Assembly: GCF_042681745.1 (NCBI RefSeq)
Contig: NZ_JBHUGF010000010.1
Coordinates: forward strand, 2,976,001-3,040,000
Origin: Saccharibacillus nicotianae
Lineage (GTDB): Bacteria; Bacillota; Bacilli; Paenibacillales; Paenibacillaceae
Direction of reading: 5' to 3'
Length of the DNA: 64,000 bases
Shown: piece after piece, positions 54,137-63,868 of the stretch
Layout of the letters: the number at the start of each line of letters is the position of its first letter
How positions within the stretch are numbered: position 1 is the first letter of the stretch
Program-made: the position numbers and the translations under genes
Notes under the pieces: generated by a model
What the model saw: only the letters and a program-made list of their open reading frames with translations
Database searches by the model: none
What the model was told of the DNA's origin: nothing

Positions 54137-56590
54137 TTATTTTCTTTTTCCAGCAGTATAAAAGTTCGGTATTGGCACATTCGACCAATCTGTATCAGAT
54201 GCAAAATAAAAATCGGTATAGGTCGGTTGGTTGTAAGTTGTATTCTGACGAGCAACACCTGTACGATACTGTTTATTATGCAAAAGGGTATACAATTTAT
54301 GCGTAGTCACTTCTGTACTCAGGTACATGCGGATCGCCGAACTATCAGTTGTACGTACCAGCATTTCTTCACGCCAGTCACCAAAAATATCCGCTACCAG
54401 TGAAGGAGTTCCTTTGGTATCGTTATTCGTTAGTGTTCCGGTAGCTGTTAATACGGTTCCTTTGCGCCAATCTTGAATCGTAGGTGTGACTTCACGAGCA
54501 CCATCGATAATCTGCGTCGTCATATCAGCTCCCCATTTGATATTCATATTGGTTCCCGGAATTTTGGTACCGATCAATTGACCATCGGCTGTACGTAAAT
54601 CTACCGACCATGCTTCTAGCCCCGGACGAGATGGATCAATATCACCGATCATGCCCCGCCCTGTATCTTTGCCACTATAGGCACCAAAGATTACTTTGCC
54701 TGTTCCGGCATCACGCATACTGTAGCCATAAGGCGCATAGGTCGCACCTTCATGTACCATATAGATTTCCATACCCGGACGGTTCGGATCGATATCTGTA
54801 ACATGCATCGCATCTCCATGTCCCAGTCTAGCGATTACGCCTGGTGTAGCACTGTTAGCAGGCATAATATCCATCGAACTGTAGAGCAGACTGCCATCGT
54901 CATCTATAGTCGCTGATCCATATACAATCTCGTCTCGTCCATCTCCATCCACATCTGCCATCGTAAGTGAATGAGCTCCTTGTGTAGTAAGTGTACCAAG
55001 TTCGGGGTCTGTTCCATTTACACCATGAGGTCCATCGTTAAATGGATTGCTCATCGGTGTCCATCCGCTATCAGCATTCCATACTTTTTGTAAATGACGC
55101 CCATCCCAATTGTAGGAGACTAACACTGAACGCGTATAATACCCGCGCGCAAATACTGCCGATGGTGTTTTACCATTTAAATAAGCGACTCCTGCTAGAA
55201 AACGATCTACCCGATTGCCCGGTTCTATTCGTGACATCGCATAATCGCCCCACATCAATCCATCATCATGACGATCCGGTTCATACGCAATCGTTTCTAA
55301 TTCTTTACCCGATTTACCTTCAAATACAGATAAGTATTCCGGCCCATCCAAAATAAAGCCTTCAAATGTACGCAGATCGTTACGCGCGCTACGAGCAGGT
55401 GCATAGACATCCATAAAGTAATTCGTCAACGCTTCAGCATCCACTCTAGATAAAGGATAATTATATTTCGGTGCAATTCCAAAACATTCTTCGAGCGTCT
55501 GAGGCCAGTGACCATTTTTCACTTCTTCTTGCTCACGCCATCCTTGAAACATAGCCACCACATGATCATAATAATCGCTACTGCTTAATCGATAATCATC
55601 TGTATTGGCATATCCTGCTTTTTTATCAGCTCTGGGTAATGTGATATATTTTTCAGAAGAGACTTTACCATGTGAGTTATAACGAGTAATCTTGGTGCCT
55701 GGAGCGGTTTTGAACATCATTTCAGCTTTGCCATCTCCATCAAAATCGTACACCATAAATTGAGTGTAATGTGCACCTGAGCGGATATTAACTCCTAGAT
55801 CAATGCGGTATAATAATCGTCCATCTAATTGATACGCATCAATATACGTATTGCCTGTATACCCTTTTTGCGAGACATCTTTGGAATTAGAAGGGCTCCA
55901 TTTCACAAAGTACTCATACGCTCCATCTCCATCCACATCACCTACACTCATATCATTGGCTGAATACGTATATGCTTCACCCGCAGGGGTCACTCCATCA
56001 GCCGGTTTTTGCAAAGGAAGATCGTAATACGTGTCATTCCAGACCGTGGCAGGTGCACTTAATTTCTTTTTGTCTGGTTTGCGTAGATCGTTAAGATTGT
56101 AATCGTTGCGATACGCAGTTAACTTGGATTCTTCTATAGCAGTTGTTGAAAGTGATTGGGTATCATAAACAGATTCGGTCACTGTAGCTGCCGAATCTAT
56201 CGTACGGGGCTTTTTCGGCTGGATAGGTGCTACTGTATATTTAGCGGTAATTGTTCCTTGTCGATCCAGATAGTTGGTGCTATCGGTAACTACTGTTAAA
56301 AAGGCACCATTGCGGTATAGAGCAAAATCAGTACCTGTGAGTCCTGTCTGTGAATAACCGGTAGCTTCATCTCCAAGCAAGCGCCAACTTAGAAAAATAC
56401 CATCCGGTGTTTTGGCTGCGACCAGACCTCGATCCAAATACTCTAACTGTACTCGTTTATTGCCTTTATCTTTGGCAATCGTCATCTCATTCGTATCGGC
56501 TGCAAATAATCCACTTGTCGGTAATACCAATACGATCCCTAGCGCTACAGCTACTATTTTAGTAGTTAGCGAATAGTGCTTTTCTTTCAT
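54137..56590 (-). CDS. Secreted rhamnogalacturonan lyase (PL11)
   Basis: 817 residues with a signal peptide (VAVALGIVLVLPTSGLFAA, about residue 31). A PL11 beta-propeller with calcium-type repeats (VGDVDGDGAYE, VYDFDGDGKAE, MADVDGDGRDE). It cleaves the rhamnose-galacturonate backbone of rhamnogalacturonan I by beta-elimination. Longer than the roughly 620-residue Bacillus YesW because of inserts near residues 110-180 and 300-400. ATG is preceded by GGATGGTGAAGGGG. An exact cre site lies 25 bases upstream. Partner of the esterase-lyase fusion 20 kb away. Confidence 0.92.
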   Translation of the reverse strand: MKEKHYSLTTKIVAVALGIVLVLPTSGLFAADTNEMTIAKDKGNKRVQLEYLDRGLVAAKTPDGIFLSWRLLGDEATGYSQTGLTGTDFALYRNGAFLTVVTDSTNYLDRQGTITAKYTVAPIQPKKPRTIDSAATVTESVYDTQSLSTTAIEESKLTAYRNDYNLNDLRKPDKKKLSAPATVWNDTYYDLPLQKPADGVTPAGEAYTYSANDMSVGDVDGDGAYEYFVKWSPSNSKDVSQKGYTGNTYIDAYQLDGRLLYRIDLGVNIRSGAHYTQFMVYDFDGDGKAEMMFKTAPGTKITRYNSHGKVSSEKYITLPRADKKAGYANTDDYRLSSSDYYDHVVAMFQGWREQEEVKNGHWPQTLEECFGIAPKYNYPLSRVDAEALTNYFMDVYAPARSARNDLRTFEGFILDGPEYLSVFEGKSGKELETIAYEPDRHDDGLMWGDYAMSRIEPGNRVDRFLAGVAYLNGKTPSAVFARGYYTRSVLVSYNWDGRHLQKVWNADSGWTPMSNPFNDGPHGVNGTDPELGTLTTQGAHSLTMADVDGDGRDEIVYGSATIDDDGSLLYSSMDIMPANSATPGVIARLGHGDAMHVTDIDPNRPGMEIYMVHEGATYAPYGYSMRDAGTGKVIFGAYSGKDTGRGMIGDIDPSRPGLEAWSVDLRTADGQLIGTKIPGTNMNIKWGADMTTQIIDGAREVTPTIQDWRKGTVLTATGTLTNNDTKGTPSLVADIFGDWREEMLVRTTDSSAIRMYLSTEVTTHKLYTLLHNKQYRTGVARQNTTYNQPTYTDFYFASDTDWSNVPIPNFYTAGKRK

Positions 56591-56614
56591 ACCCCTTCAC
56601 CATCCTTAGTATTT

Positions 56615-56629
56615 TGGTAACGCTTACAA
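56615..56629 (-). promoter_or_regulatory. Cre site before the PL11 gene
   Basis: On the minus strand TTGTAAGCGTTACCA fits the catabolite-responsive consensus WTGNAANCGNWNNCW at every position, so CcpA repression is likely. Confidence 0.75.
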
Positions 56630-56672
56630 ATATGAATAAGTGAATACTGCTATACAGATAATGATCTGTAAA

Positions 56673-56687
56673 AATGTACGTTACATT
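56673..56687. promoter_or_regulatory. AATGTA-CGT-TACATT palindrome
   Basis: Perfect AATGTA/TACATT arms as in the operator at 16523-16540, so the same AraR-like regulator or a relative may act here. Lies upstream of the PL11 gene. The intergenic region to 57073 otherwise holds a TTACATT/AATGTAA pair before the permease and a near-cre at 56859. Confidence 0.45.
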
Positions 56688-57072
56688 CCTCCTTTTCAAT
56701 GACAAAAGCTTACTTTACATTTTGATAGATCGTCTGTAGTAACTCTTTTATTATAAATTTGAGATGTTCTCAAAGGTGTACACAAATCAGAGTCATCTGT
56801 TTAAATAACAGTGCCTTTCGATCACACTATTTTTGAAGTCTGATCTAATTACAATTTATTGTAAGCGCTCTATTATTGTGTTAAATATTTATATGTGATA
56901 TTACCTAACACATAATTTATAATATTGCATAAATTAATGCCTTCAAATTATATTTTTGCACAAATAAATAGAATACATATCGTCAAAATAGAGAACCAAA
57001 AGATATTATTACGTTACATTCTTTGTTTGTTGACGTGCAATGTAAAAATATATTCAAAAAGGGGCGAATAAC

Positions 57073-58398
57073 ATGGACATCAAACCAACCGGAGGTAAAA
57101 TTTGGTCTTTAGGGTTACAACATGTATTAGCGATGTATGCAGGAGCTATTCTGGTACCACTGTTAGTTGGACGGGCGCTTAATCTTACAGCAGAGCAGTT
57201 GTCTTATCTGGTAGCGATTGATCTATTAACCTGTGGGATAGCTACTATGTTACAGGCCTGGAAAAACAAATATCTAGGTATTGGTCTACCTGTCATGCTG
57301 GGAAGCTCTTTTGTCGCTATTACTCCGATGATTGGAATCGGTAATCAGTACGGACTGAATGCGATCTATGGTGCGATTATAGCTGCCGGGTTGTTTGTCT
57401 TTTTATTCGCTGGCTTTTTTGGTAAAATTATTCGCTTATTCCCCCCTGTAGTAACTGGCACCGTTGTAACGGTTATCGGTCTTTCCCTTATTCCAACCGG
57501 GATTCGCAATATGGCTGGTGGTGCTAATAGCCCCGAATTTGGTAGTCTCACAAATTTCCTTCTTTCTTTTGGCGTACTAGCATTGATCTTAATCATTAAT
57601 CGCTTTTTTACCGGGTTTATGCGTTCGTTATCGGTATTGATAGGTATTGTTGCTGGAACCGTTGTTGCTTTTATGATCGGCAAAGTTAACTTTTCTAGTG
57701 TTAGCGAAGCTTCCTGGTTCCATCTTCCTCAATTATTTATGTTCGGTATGCCTGAATTTAAAATAGCTCCGATTTTGACAATGATCATTGTCTGTATGGT
57801 GATCGTGGTTGAATCTACAGGTGTATTTCTAGCTTTGGGTAAAGTATGTGATCAGAAATTAACGCCACAAGATATGACACGCGGTTATCGTACAGAAGGA
57901 TTAGCGATTGTGCTTGGTGGTATGTTCAATGCTTTTCCATACAATACCTTTGCTCAAAATGTAGGGCTGGTCGAATTGTCACGCGTCAAAACACGTAATG
58001 TGATCGTTGCGGCGGCAAGTATTCTGATTGTACTGGGATTGGTTCCCAAAATTGCTGCACTTGCTACTGTTATCCCTGCTGCTGTTCTAGGTGGCGCTAC
58101 AGTTGTATTGTTCGGTATGGTAGTGGCTTCAGGGATTCGGATGCTAACTGAAGTAGACTTCAAAGAACAACGTAATCTGCTAGTTGTTGCTTGCTCGATC
58201 TCACTTGGTATTGGAGCAACGGTTGTACCCGAGCTTTTTGCAGGCTTGCCTTCAGCATTACGTATTATTGTTAGTGACGGTACGATCACAGGCAGTTTAT
58301 CTGCTATTTTTTTAAATCTATTTTTTAACTTATCTCTCAAATGGAAACGTCCTGCTACTATTCCTGCTCAGGTCGAACCGATCAAACAACATGGATAG
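57073..58398 (+). CDS. NCS2-family xanthine/uracil permease
   Basis: 441 residues, about 12-14 helices. Family motifs: QHVLAMYAGAILVPLLVGRAL, GLPVMLGSSFVAITPMI, VVESTGVFLALGKV, and FNAFPYNTFAQNVGLVELS, which fits the xanthine/uric acid branch (PbuX/PucJK). Proton-driven purine import at the membrane. ATG with AAAGGGGC. No purine riboswitch is visible upstream. Followed by a strong terminator. Confidence 0.87.
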   Translation: MDIKPTGGKIWSLGLQHVLAMYAGAILVPLLVGRALNLTAEQLSYLVAIDLLTCGIATMLQAWKNKYLGIGLPVMLGSSFVAITPMIGIGNQYGLNAIYGAIIAAGLFVFLFAGFFGKIIRLFPPVVTGTVVTVIGLSLIPTGIRNMAGGANSPEFGSLTNFLLSFGVLALILIINRFFTGFMRSLSVLIGIVAGTVVAFMIGKVNFSSVSEASWFHLPQLFMFGMPEFKIAPILTMIIVCMVIVVESTGVFLALGKVCDQKLTPQDMTRGYRTEGLAIVLGGMFNAFPYNTFAQNVGLVELSRVKTRNVIVAAASILIVLGLVPKIAALATVIPAAVLGGATVVLFGMVVASGIRMLTEVDFKEQRNLLVVACSISLGIGATVVPELFAGLPSALRIIVSDGTITGSLSAIFLNLFFNLSLKWKRPATIPAQVEPIKQHG

Positions 58399-58504
58399 AT
58401 AGCCAATTCTACGATAGACATAAACATTACTGGATCAGTCTTTCTTTTCTATTGTATGTATTGATACGAGAAATACCGATTCATATACTATTATCCAACC
58501 TATC

Positions 58505-58554
58505 CAAAAGCTACTTTTTTGTGAGTATCCTTTCTCATAAAAAGTAGCTTTTTG
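58505..58554 (+). terminator. Terminator of the permease gene
   Basis: AAAAGCTACTTTTT and AAAAAGTAGCTTTTT arms with GTGAG/CTCAT extension. Confidence 0.88.
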
Positions 58555-58666
58555 GGTATATAACGATAGAGACTGTACTGAAATACAAGACACGACTCTC
58601 TATTGACGGTTATAATAGAGTGATACTGTGTACACCCAAAATAGATGACAACGATAGGAGCTACCC

Positions 58667-59452
58667 ATGTCTAATCAAAGTATTATTTTTTTCGACATTG
58701 ATGGAACATTATTGGATTTTGATAAAAAGTTACCGGAAAGCACCAAAAAAGCTGTATTCGATCTAAAAGCACGCGGTCATGAAGTTGCTATTGCAACTGG
58801 TCGTGCTCCGTTTATGTTTGATGATATTCGCAAAGAACTTGAGATTGATACGTATGTCAGTTACAACGGACAGTATGTTGTTTTGCGTGGCGAAGTGTTA
58901 TATACCAATCCGCTTAACAAAGATGCGTTGCTTGAACTGACTCAAACCGCATTAGAACAAAATAATCCGTTAGTTTATATGGATGCTGAAGATATGCGAG
59001 CCAGTGTACCGGAAGAAGATGAAATGATCACCACCAGTATTCATACTTTAAAAGTAAGCAAATTCCCGACCTATGATCCGTTATATCATCAAGGCCGAGA
59101 AATTTACCAATGTCTTCTATTCTGTATAGGAGATGCCGAGAAAAAGTATGAGCAAGACTTCAAATCATTCGATTTTATACGCTGGCATCCAATGTCTGTC
59201 GATGTTCTTCCAGCAGGCGGTTCCAAAGCACATGGGATTGCCAAAATTACAGAAAAACTAGGGTTCCCTAAAGAAAGACAATATGCGTTCGGCGATGGAC
59301 TGAACGATGTTGAAATGCTCAAACAAATTTATAACAGTGTCGCTATGGGCAATGCTGAACCTGAAGCCAAAGCAGTTGCTCGTCATATTACCAAGTCTGT
59401 TGATGAGAATGGGATTTTACATGGACTGCAAATGGTAGGATTGTTAGACTAA
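58667..59452 (+). CDS. HAD-family phosphatase (Cof type)
   Basis: 261 residues. HAD motif I FFDIDGTLLDFD, motif II ATGRAP, motif III Lys in GGSKAHGI, and motif IV FGDGLNDVEML; cap type C2 of the Cof/YwpJ group. Cytoplasmic phosphatase of sugar phosphates, FMN or similar; substrate not visible. ATG with TAGGAGC. Single gene. Confidence 0.9.
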   Translation: MSNQSIIFFDIDGTLLDFDKKLPESTKKAVFDLKARGHEVAIATGRAPFMFDDIRKELEIDTYVSYNGQYVVLRGEVLYTNPLNKDALLELTQTALEQNNPLVYMDAEDMRASVPEEDEMITTSIHTLKVSKFPTYDPLYHQGREIYQCLLFCIGDAEKKYEQDFKSFDFIRWHPMSVDVLPAGGSKAHGIAKITEKLGFPKERQYAFGDGLNDVEMLKQIYNSVAMGNAEPEAKAVARHITKSVDENGILHGLQMVGLLD

Positions 59453-59567
59453 TCCTTTAACTTTTATCTTCACTATCTTCATTTATTCCCCTTTTTCTCC
59501 GATATTTGAAAAGGATGTGCATTTTACATCTTTGTCAGATCTATAGAGAAAAAGGGGATTTTTCACA

Positions 59568-60653
59568 ATGAAAAAAGGATTGTTATGTCTGTTGAGCTGG
59601 ATTATGGTATTTGTCATCCTGATGCCTAGCCATACCACTCATGCTGTCAATGTAAAAGGAAGTACATATCAAAGCGTTTCTTTATTTGTAAATGGTAAGT
59701 TTCAGATCACCCAGCAATATACGCAGTTCGTGAATAACAATAAGCTATACATTCCTATCAAAATTATGGATCGGATTCCAGGTATCACGATTCAATATGG
59801 TAGTCCGCTTACGATTACTGGTAATAAAGGAAGTATTACAGTCAACGATTCTAATTCATTTGCTTATGCAGGCGTAACCTATGTGATGTACAAATCGTTG
59901 TTAGCGATTAGCGATTTGGATGGAAAATATGCGTCTAGTGCTCAATCATTATTTATTTGGAGTGACGATGAAGGCAAGCGCGCATCCAGTGAAATTTTAA
60001 CGAATATCAGTCAATTGCCTGCAAAGTTTGGTTACTTTGTCGGTCAGAAAATATTTCCTTTCAATTACCCGGGCGCCTATTGGATTACTGATGTAAGTTA
60101 TGCATCTTCTACGCTGTATACAACGATTCAAAATAAATCAGGTGATACATATCAGATCAGTAGCGACTTGTCTGATCTCGATTTTCTTGTTGATAATCAA
60201 ATCACTACTTATAATCAACAATGGCGTGGCAAAACGGTCTGGTTCAATAATATCGCTTATCAAGCAACCAATATTCGTAATTTAGAGAAACTAACCTTTG
60301 TCGCGGTGCAAGTAGATGATCAAAATAATGCTATCGTCACATTACAGAAATTGAATGGAAAGAAAGTCTTTATTGGACTGAATGAAGATTACTATATTGG
60401 TACGATGTTAAGTGAAATTTTGTTTTCTATGAATCCACGTAGTGTGTACAAATGGAGCGATAAAGTCTGGACAGCGATCAGTAACAATAAATTATTAGAC
60501 AATATGACCCGTGAACAAGTTATGTTATCTTGGGGCAAGCCAGCAGATATCAATACGTATCAATCATCCTCTTTAACGTATGAGCAATGGATCTATTCTG
60601 GAGCCTATCTTTATTTCTGGAACGGTCGTCTCAGTTCAGCTCAAAGTCGTTAA
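59568..60653 (+). CDS. Exported protein with copper-amine-oxidase-like and BamE-like parts
   Basis: 361 residues with a signal peptide (LLCLLSWIMVFVILMPS, cut near THA). The first third is a stalk domain like the copper amine oxidase N-terminal repeat (VSLFVNGKFQITQQY, LYIPIKIMDRI, FAYAGVTYVMYKSLLAIS). The end (NMTREQVMLSWGKPADINTY) resembles the SmpA/OmlA (BamE-like) fold. The middle is unrecognised beta-rich sequence. Probably an envelope-exposed protein in a Gram-positive wall. Monocistronic, terminator follows. Confidence 0.7.
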   Translation: MKKGLLCLLSWIMVFVILMPSHTTHAVNVKGSTYQSVSLFVNGKFQITQQYTQFVNNNKLYIPIKIMDRIPGITIQYGSPLTITGNKGSITVNDSNSFAYAGVTYVMYKSLLAISDLDGKYASSAQSLFIWSDDEGKRASSEILTNISQLPAKFGYFVGQKIFPFNYPGAYWITDVSYASSTLYTTIQNKSGDTYQISSDLSDLDFLVDNQITTYNQQWRGKTVWFNNIAYQATNIRNLEKLTFVAVQVDDQNNAIVTLQKLNGKKVFIGLNEDYYIGTMLSEILFSMNPRSVYKWSDKVWTAISNNKLLDNMTREQVMLSWGKPADINTYQSSSLTYEQWIYSGAYLYFWNGRLSSAQSR

Positions 60654-60654
60654 A

Positions 60655-60703
60655 ATAAAACCAGCTATTTTCTTACGCAGAAGATACGCTGGTTTTTATT
60701 TAT
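60655..60703 (+). terminator. Terminator of the exported-protein gene
   Basis: AAAACCAGC and GCTGGTTTT arms with further pairing and T-run. Confidence 0.78.
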
Positions 60704-60792
60704 ATTTTACATATAACTTATGTTCATGTTTACTTTAAGTTTGGTTGAAGTTTGATAATAAATATTATATGATAAAGATAGAGGTGAGAATC

Positions 60793-61473
60793 ATGAGTAC
60801 ATTAACAGAACGAGAAATAGCTTTGGCAGAAGCCATTACAATCCCATCTTTAATTGCACAACAACTAGATCACCAAGATCAGCTTCAATTATCTACTTTT
60901 CTCAAAGTGTTACTTAAATATATCGAAAAGACATCTCCTGCATCTGCTGAACATCTTTTGCAACAGATTCACTTAGAAGATGATGTAACTGTGCAACAAT
61001 TACAACAATATTTTCAATTGATTCTTGTTCATCAAATCAATATAGCAACTGATCCTACGATTTCGAACAAAAAATATACTACCGGAGATATTGCTCGCTT
61101 TTTTGGAGTAAGTGTAGCTACAATCAATAACTGGATTCATAAAGGTCGAATTGTAGGGGTAGAAAAAGGAGAGCGTTTTAAACAAGCGCGTATTCCAGAA
61201 GATGCTATTTATCTATCTACTACTGGAGAAAATATCACGATTAAAGAAGCTTCTGAGTTATACCACACCGAATTAGAACGAACCTCTCTTCGTCCTACAA
61301 CAGCTATTGAAGAAATGAAAGAACTGATTGATGCTATTTATCATTATGAACAAAAATATAATGGTACTTATGAAGAAGTTATCCTTACACACACTACAAT
61401 GACATCACAACAACAACGAGATTTTACAGAATGGCAACAATTGTTGCGAACATTACAGGACGTTAAGCGATGA
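60793..61473 (+). CDS. Antitoxin-like HTH protein of a TumE-type module
   Basis: 226 residues. An all-helical N-terminal region (1-90), then an excisionase/MerR-like helix-turn-helix (YTTGDIARFFGVSVATINNW, GRIVGVEKGERFKQARIPED) at about 108-150, then a helical C-terminus. ATG at 60793 has GAGGTG. The stop overlaps the next ATG (ATGA). It probably binds DNA and the TumE-like protein encoded next. It is longer than typical small antitoxins. Confidence 0.7.
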   Translation: MSTLTEREIALAEAITIPSLIAQQLDHQDQLQLSTFLKVLLKYIEKTSPASAEHLLQQIHLEDDVTVQQLQQYFQLILVHQINIATDPTISNKKYTTGDIARFFGVSVATINNWIHKGRIVGVEKGERFKQARIPEDAIYLSTTGENITIKEASELYHTELERTSLRPTTAIEEMKELIDAIYHYEQKYNGTYEEVILTHTTMTSQQQRDFTEWQQLLRTLQDVKR

Positions 61474-61883
61474 CAGTACGTTACCCTTCTAATATTACAC
61501 TTATAGAAAAAGAATTTCGTCATATCATTACAGATCTGCGGGATGGAGACGGTTCAGGGCTTATGAGTAGCTTGTCTTTTCAACGATATACTATTGTTTT
61601 TGTAGATGGTGGTAAGCTTAGAATAACAGAGCGAATCAGTAAAGGTAATATTGACTATTCCTATTATGATTGGGAACAATCAGAAGGTAGAATTATTAAA
61701 TTTCATTCCGAACCGCACCCTGATGATCCCAAATATCAAACGCTGACCGAACCTCATCATATTCATCCACCGGCTGAAGCAAAATTGCATAATCAAACGC
61801 GTTATTCTAACTTTTATCATCAAGAACTGCCTGCTATTCTCGAACTTATTTTTATCCATATTATGAGTCAAAAAACATTATAA
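61470..61883 (+). CDS. TumE-like toxin (DUF6516)
   Basis: 137 residues. Matches the DUF6516/TumE pattern: VDGGKLRITERISKGNIDYSYY, RIIKFHSEPHPDDP, PHHIHPP (a His-rich proximal block) and the C-terminal ELPAILELIFIHI. TumE is reported as the toxin of a TA pair with TumA. ATG overlaps the antitoxin-like stop by four bases, so it is translationally coupled, normal for TA pairs. Activity is inference from the family. Confidence 0.75.
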   Translation: MTVRYPSNITLIEKEFRHIITDLRDGDGSGLMSSLSFQRYTIVFVDGGKLRITERISKGNIDYSYYDWEQSEGRIIKFHSEPHPDDPKYQTLTEPHHIHPPAEAKLHNQTRYSNFYHQELPAILELIFIHIMSQKTL

Positions 61884-61907
61884 TTTTGTTGAAGTATATA
61901 CATACAA

Positions 61908-61947
61908 CAAAAAGGAGAGTTATCTATACGATAGCTCTCCTTTTTTC
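61908..61947 (+). terminator. Terminator of the TA module
   Basis: AAAAAGGAGAGTTATC and GATAGCTCTCCTTTTT arms. Confidence 0.88.
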
Positions 61948-61990
61948 CATTGTGATACATCTTTGATACATCGAAATGATGACTTCTAGA

Positions 61991-63577
61991 TTATGGAGTT
62001 GTGCCCCATACTAATGTCCCTTTATTGTAGATACTTGCTTTGTTCCAATCAACCAGTGCAGTCTGGTTAGCGCCATAAGAGTAATCGTTAGTTTCATTGT
62101 AATTACTCCAATCGGCTGGATGAATACGAGCTTGGATATCTCCGCTTTGACCTCCGGCTGGAATCGAACCGGCTCCACTACCAAAGCTTAATTCAACATA
62201 ACGATTAGCGGTCGTTTTGGATGTGGTCGGTGTACCAAATGCACCACTAATATTGGTTCCGCCTATGCTCGCCCAATCGATAAAAAATTGCTGCTTTTGC
62301 TGACTTTCATCACTGTAATAGTAACGAATTTTGAGATCACTTAGATTTACAGCGGTACTACCGTTATTTTTGATATTAAAAACAGGGCGAATTGCATTAT
62401 CGGTCGGATTGCTGTCACCATTACGGTATTGCAGTACAAGTGCTCCTGTTGTAGCTGGAGGTGTGCTTGTATCTGTATCACTACCGCCTGTCGTCGGAGG
62501 TGTTGTCCCGGTATCACCACCTGTAGTTGGAGGTGTTGTCGTATCTGGATCTGTTTCGCTACTTGTAGTGGTTGCCCCTAGACGAGTCTCATCCCGCACA
62601 AATTTACCGGAAGCTGTTAAGTTATTCGCTGTCCATCCACCTGCTGAACTTGCACCAGACTGAAGAGCTGCTGATGCTTCGTTTTTATCTGAAAGTGACC
62701 AGTTCGCCCAACTAATTTTGCGATTAGCTAAGAAATTAGTCCATACTTTCGATTCACTTAGGAATGGGCCTCCATTACCGGATGCATCGCTTGTTCCCCA
62801 TTCTGTAACAAATACAGGCGCTTTTTTGCTCAAAGCATAATCGATCCGATCACGTAAAAATTGTCCATGTGTTCCTGCATAGAAATGTACAGCGTACATT
62901 GTGTTTTTATCAGGTAACTGGTTATCTGCTGCATCATGTACATCCTGACTCCATGTTCCTGTACCTACAATAATAATATTATCTGGATCTTTGGCACGAA
63001 TCACTTGAGTCACTTCTTGCGCATAAGGACGAATCTGCCCATTCCATGTGACTCCACCGTTCGGCTCATTGGCTAATTCGTAGATCACATTTGGTGAGTC
63101 TTTGTATAGACCTGCCATTTCACTGAAAAAGGCTTTGGATTGTGTTTTATATATATTCGGATCATTGTCAGAAAGAATATGCCAATCAATAATCACATAG
63201 ACACCTAGTTCCTGAGCGGCTGCGACTGCTTCTTTCACTTTGTTTTTAAGCGAAGGGTTGGAAATGTATCCATTCTCTGCGGTATACATAGCTACCCGAA
63301 ATACAGTAATTCCCCAGTCATCTCGTAACCATTTCATCGTATCTTTGTTCACATAATTACCATACCACTGAATCCCATGAGAACTCATACCTTTTAATTG
63401 GACAGGTGTACCGTTCTTATCTACCAACTGTCCGTTAGCAATCGATAATTGTCCATACTTCTGCACTGGCGTTGTAGCTGCACTTGCTTGTGGCACCCAG
63501 ACCGAAGTGGTTAGCGATAACGTCAATACAGCAGTTAATACCGAAGCGCTCCACTTTTTAAACATCGTCTTTTTCAT
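61991..63577 (-). CDS. Secreted endoglucanase GH5 with CBM3
   Basis: 528 residues with a signal peptide ending near SAA (residue 33). GH5 (subfamily 2) catalytic domain about 35-335: GMSSHGIQWYG, acid/base Glu in YELANEPNG, nucleophile Glu in PVFVTEWGTSD. A Thr/Pro/Gly/Asp linker (DTTTPPTTGGDTG repeated) follows, then CBM3 at about 380-528 (LVLQYRNGDSNPTDNAIRP, YSYGANQTALVDWNK) for cellulose binding. Cleaves beta-1,4-glucan outside the cell. ATG with AAGGTGAG. Monocistronic. Confidence 0.95.
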   Translation of the reverse strand: MKKTMFKKWSASVLTAVLTLSLTTSVWVPQASAATTPVQKYGQLSIANGQLVDKNGTPVQLKGMSSHGIQWYGNYVNKDTMKWLRDDWGITVFRVAMYTAENGYISNPSLKNKVKEAVAAAQELGVYVIIDWHILSDNDPNIYKTQSKAFFSEMAGLYKDSPNVIYELANEPNGGVTWNGQIRPYAQEVTQVIRAKDPDNIIIVGTGTWSQDVHDAADNQLPDKNTMYAVHFYAGTHGQFLRDRIDYALSKKAPVFVTEWGTSDASGNGGPFLSESKVWTNFLANRKISWANWSLSDKNEASAALQSGASSAGGWTANNLTASGKFVRDETRLGATTTSSETDPDTTTPPTTGGDTGTTPPTTGGSDTDTSTPPATTGALVLQYRNGDSNPTDNAIRPVFNIKNNGSTAVNLSDLKIRYYYSDESQQKQQFFIDWASIGGTNISGAFGTPTTSKTTANRYVELSFGSGAGSIPAGGQSGDIQARIHPADWSNYNETNDYSYGANQTALVDWNKASIYNKGTLVWGTTP

Positions 63578-63802
63578 TAATTATCAGCTCACCTTCTTAA
63601 TTAATGTAAAATTATGTTATTTAGGACACTCACCTATTATAGAGTAACTTTCGCTTAAAATATAGTTTTTTGTGTAAAAACGACTAATAAATACCATATT
63701 ATAGGTGATAATATGTATTACCTTATGGAAGGTAGATGAATCTACTTTAGTACGATTTTCCTTATTTTTATATCGTACAGCTAACGATTGACATATTAGA
63801 AA

Positions 63803-63849
63803 AAAAAGCCAGCATAGCTACGGCAATTATCCGCATCTATACTGGCTTT
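63803..63849 (-). terminator. Terminator of the edge gene
   Basis: AAAGCCAGcATA and TATaCTGGCTTT arms with an inner GCTACGG-type stem; T-run leftward. Confidence 0.75.
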
Positions 63850-63868
63850 ATGATCTTACATTTTATAA

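Noticed and set aside
56691..57072. Purine riboswitch before the NCS2 permease
   Set aside because: No aptamer core or terminator could be found; only AT-rich sequence and small palindromes.
62331..62663. 110-codon frame antisense to the GH5-CBM3 linker
   Set aside because: It mirrors the Thr/Pro/Gly-rich linker of a clear gene; composition is a shadow.
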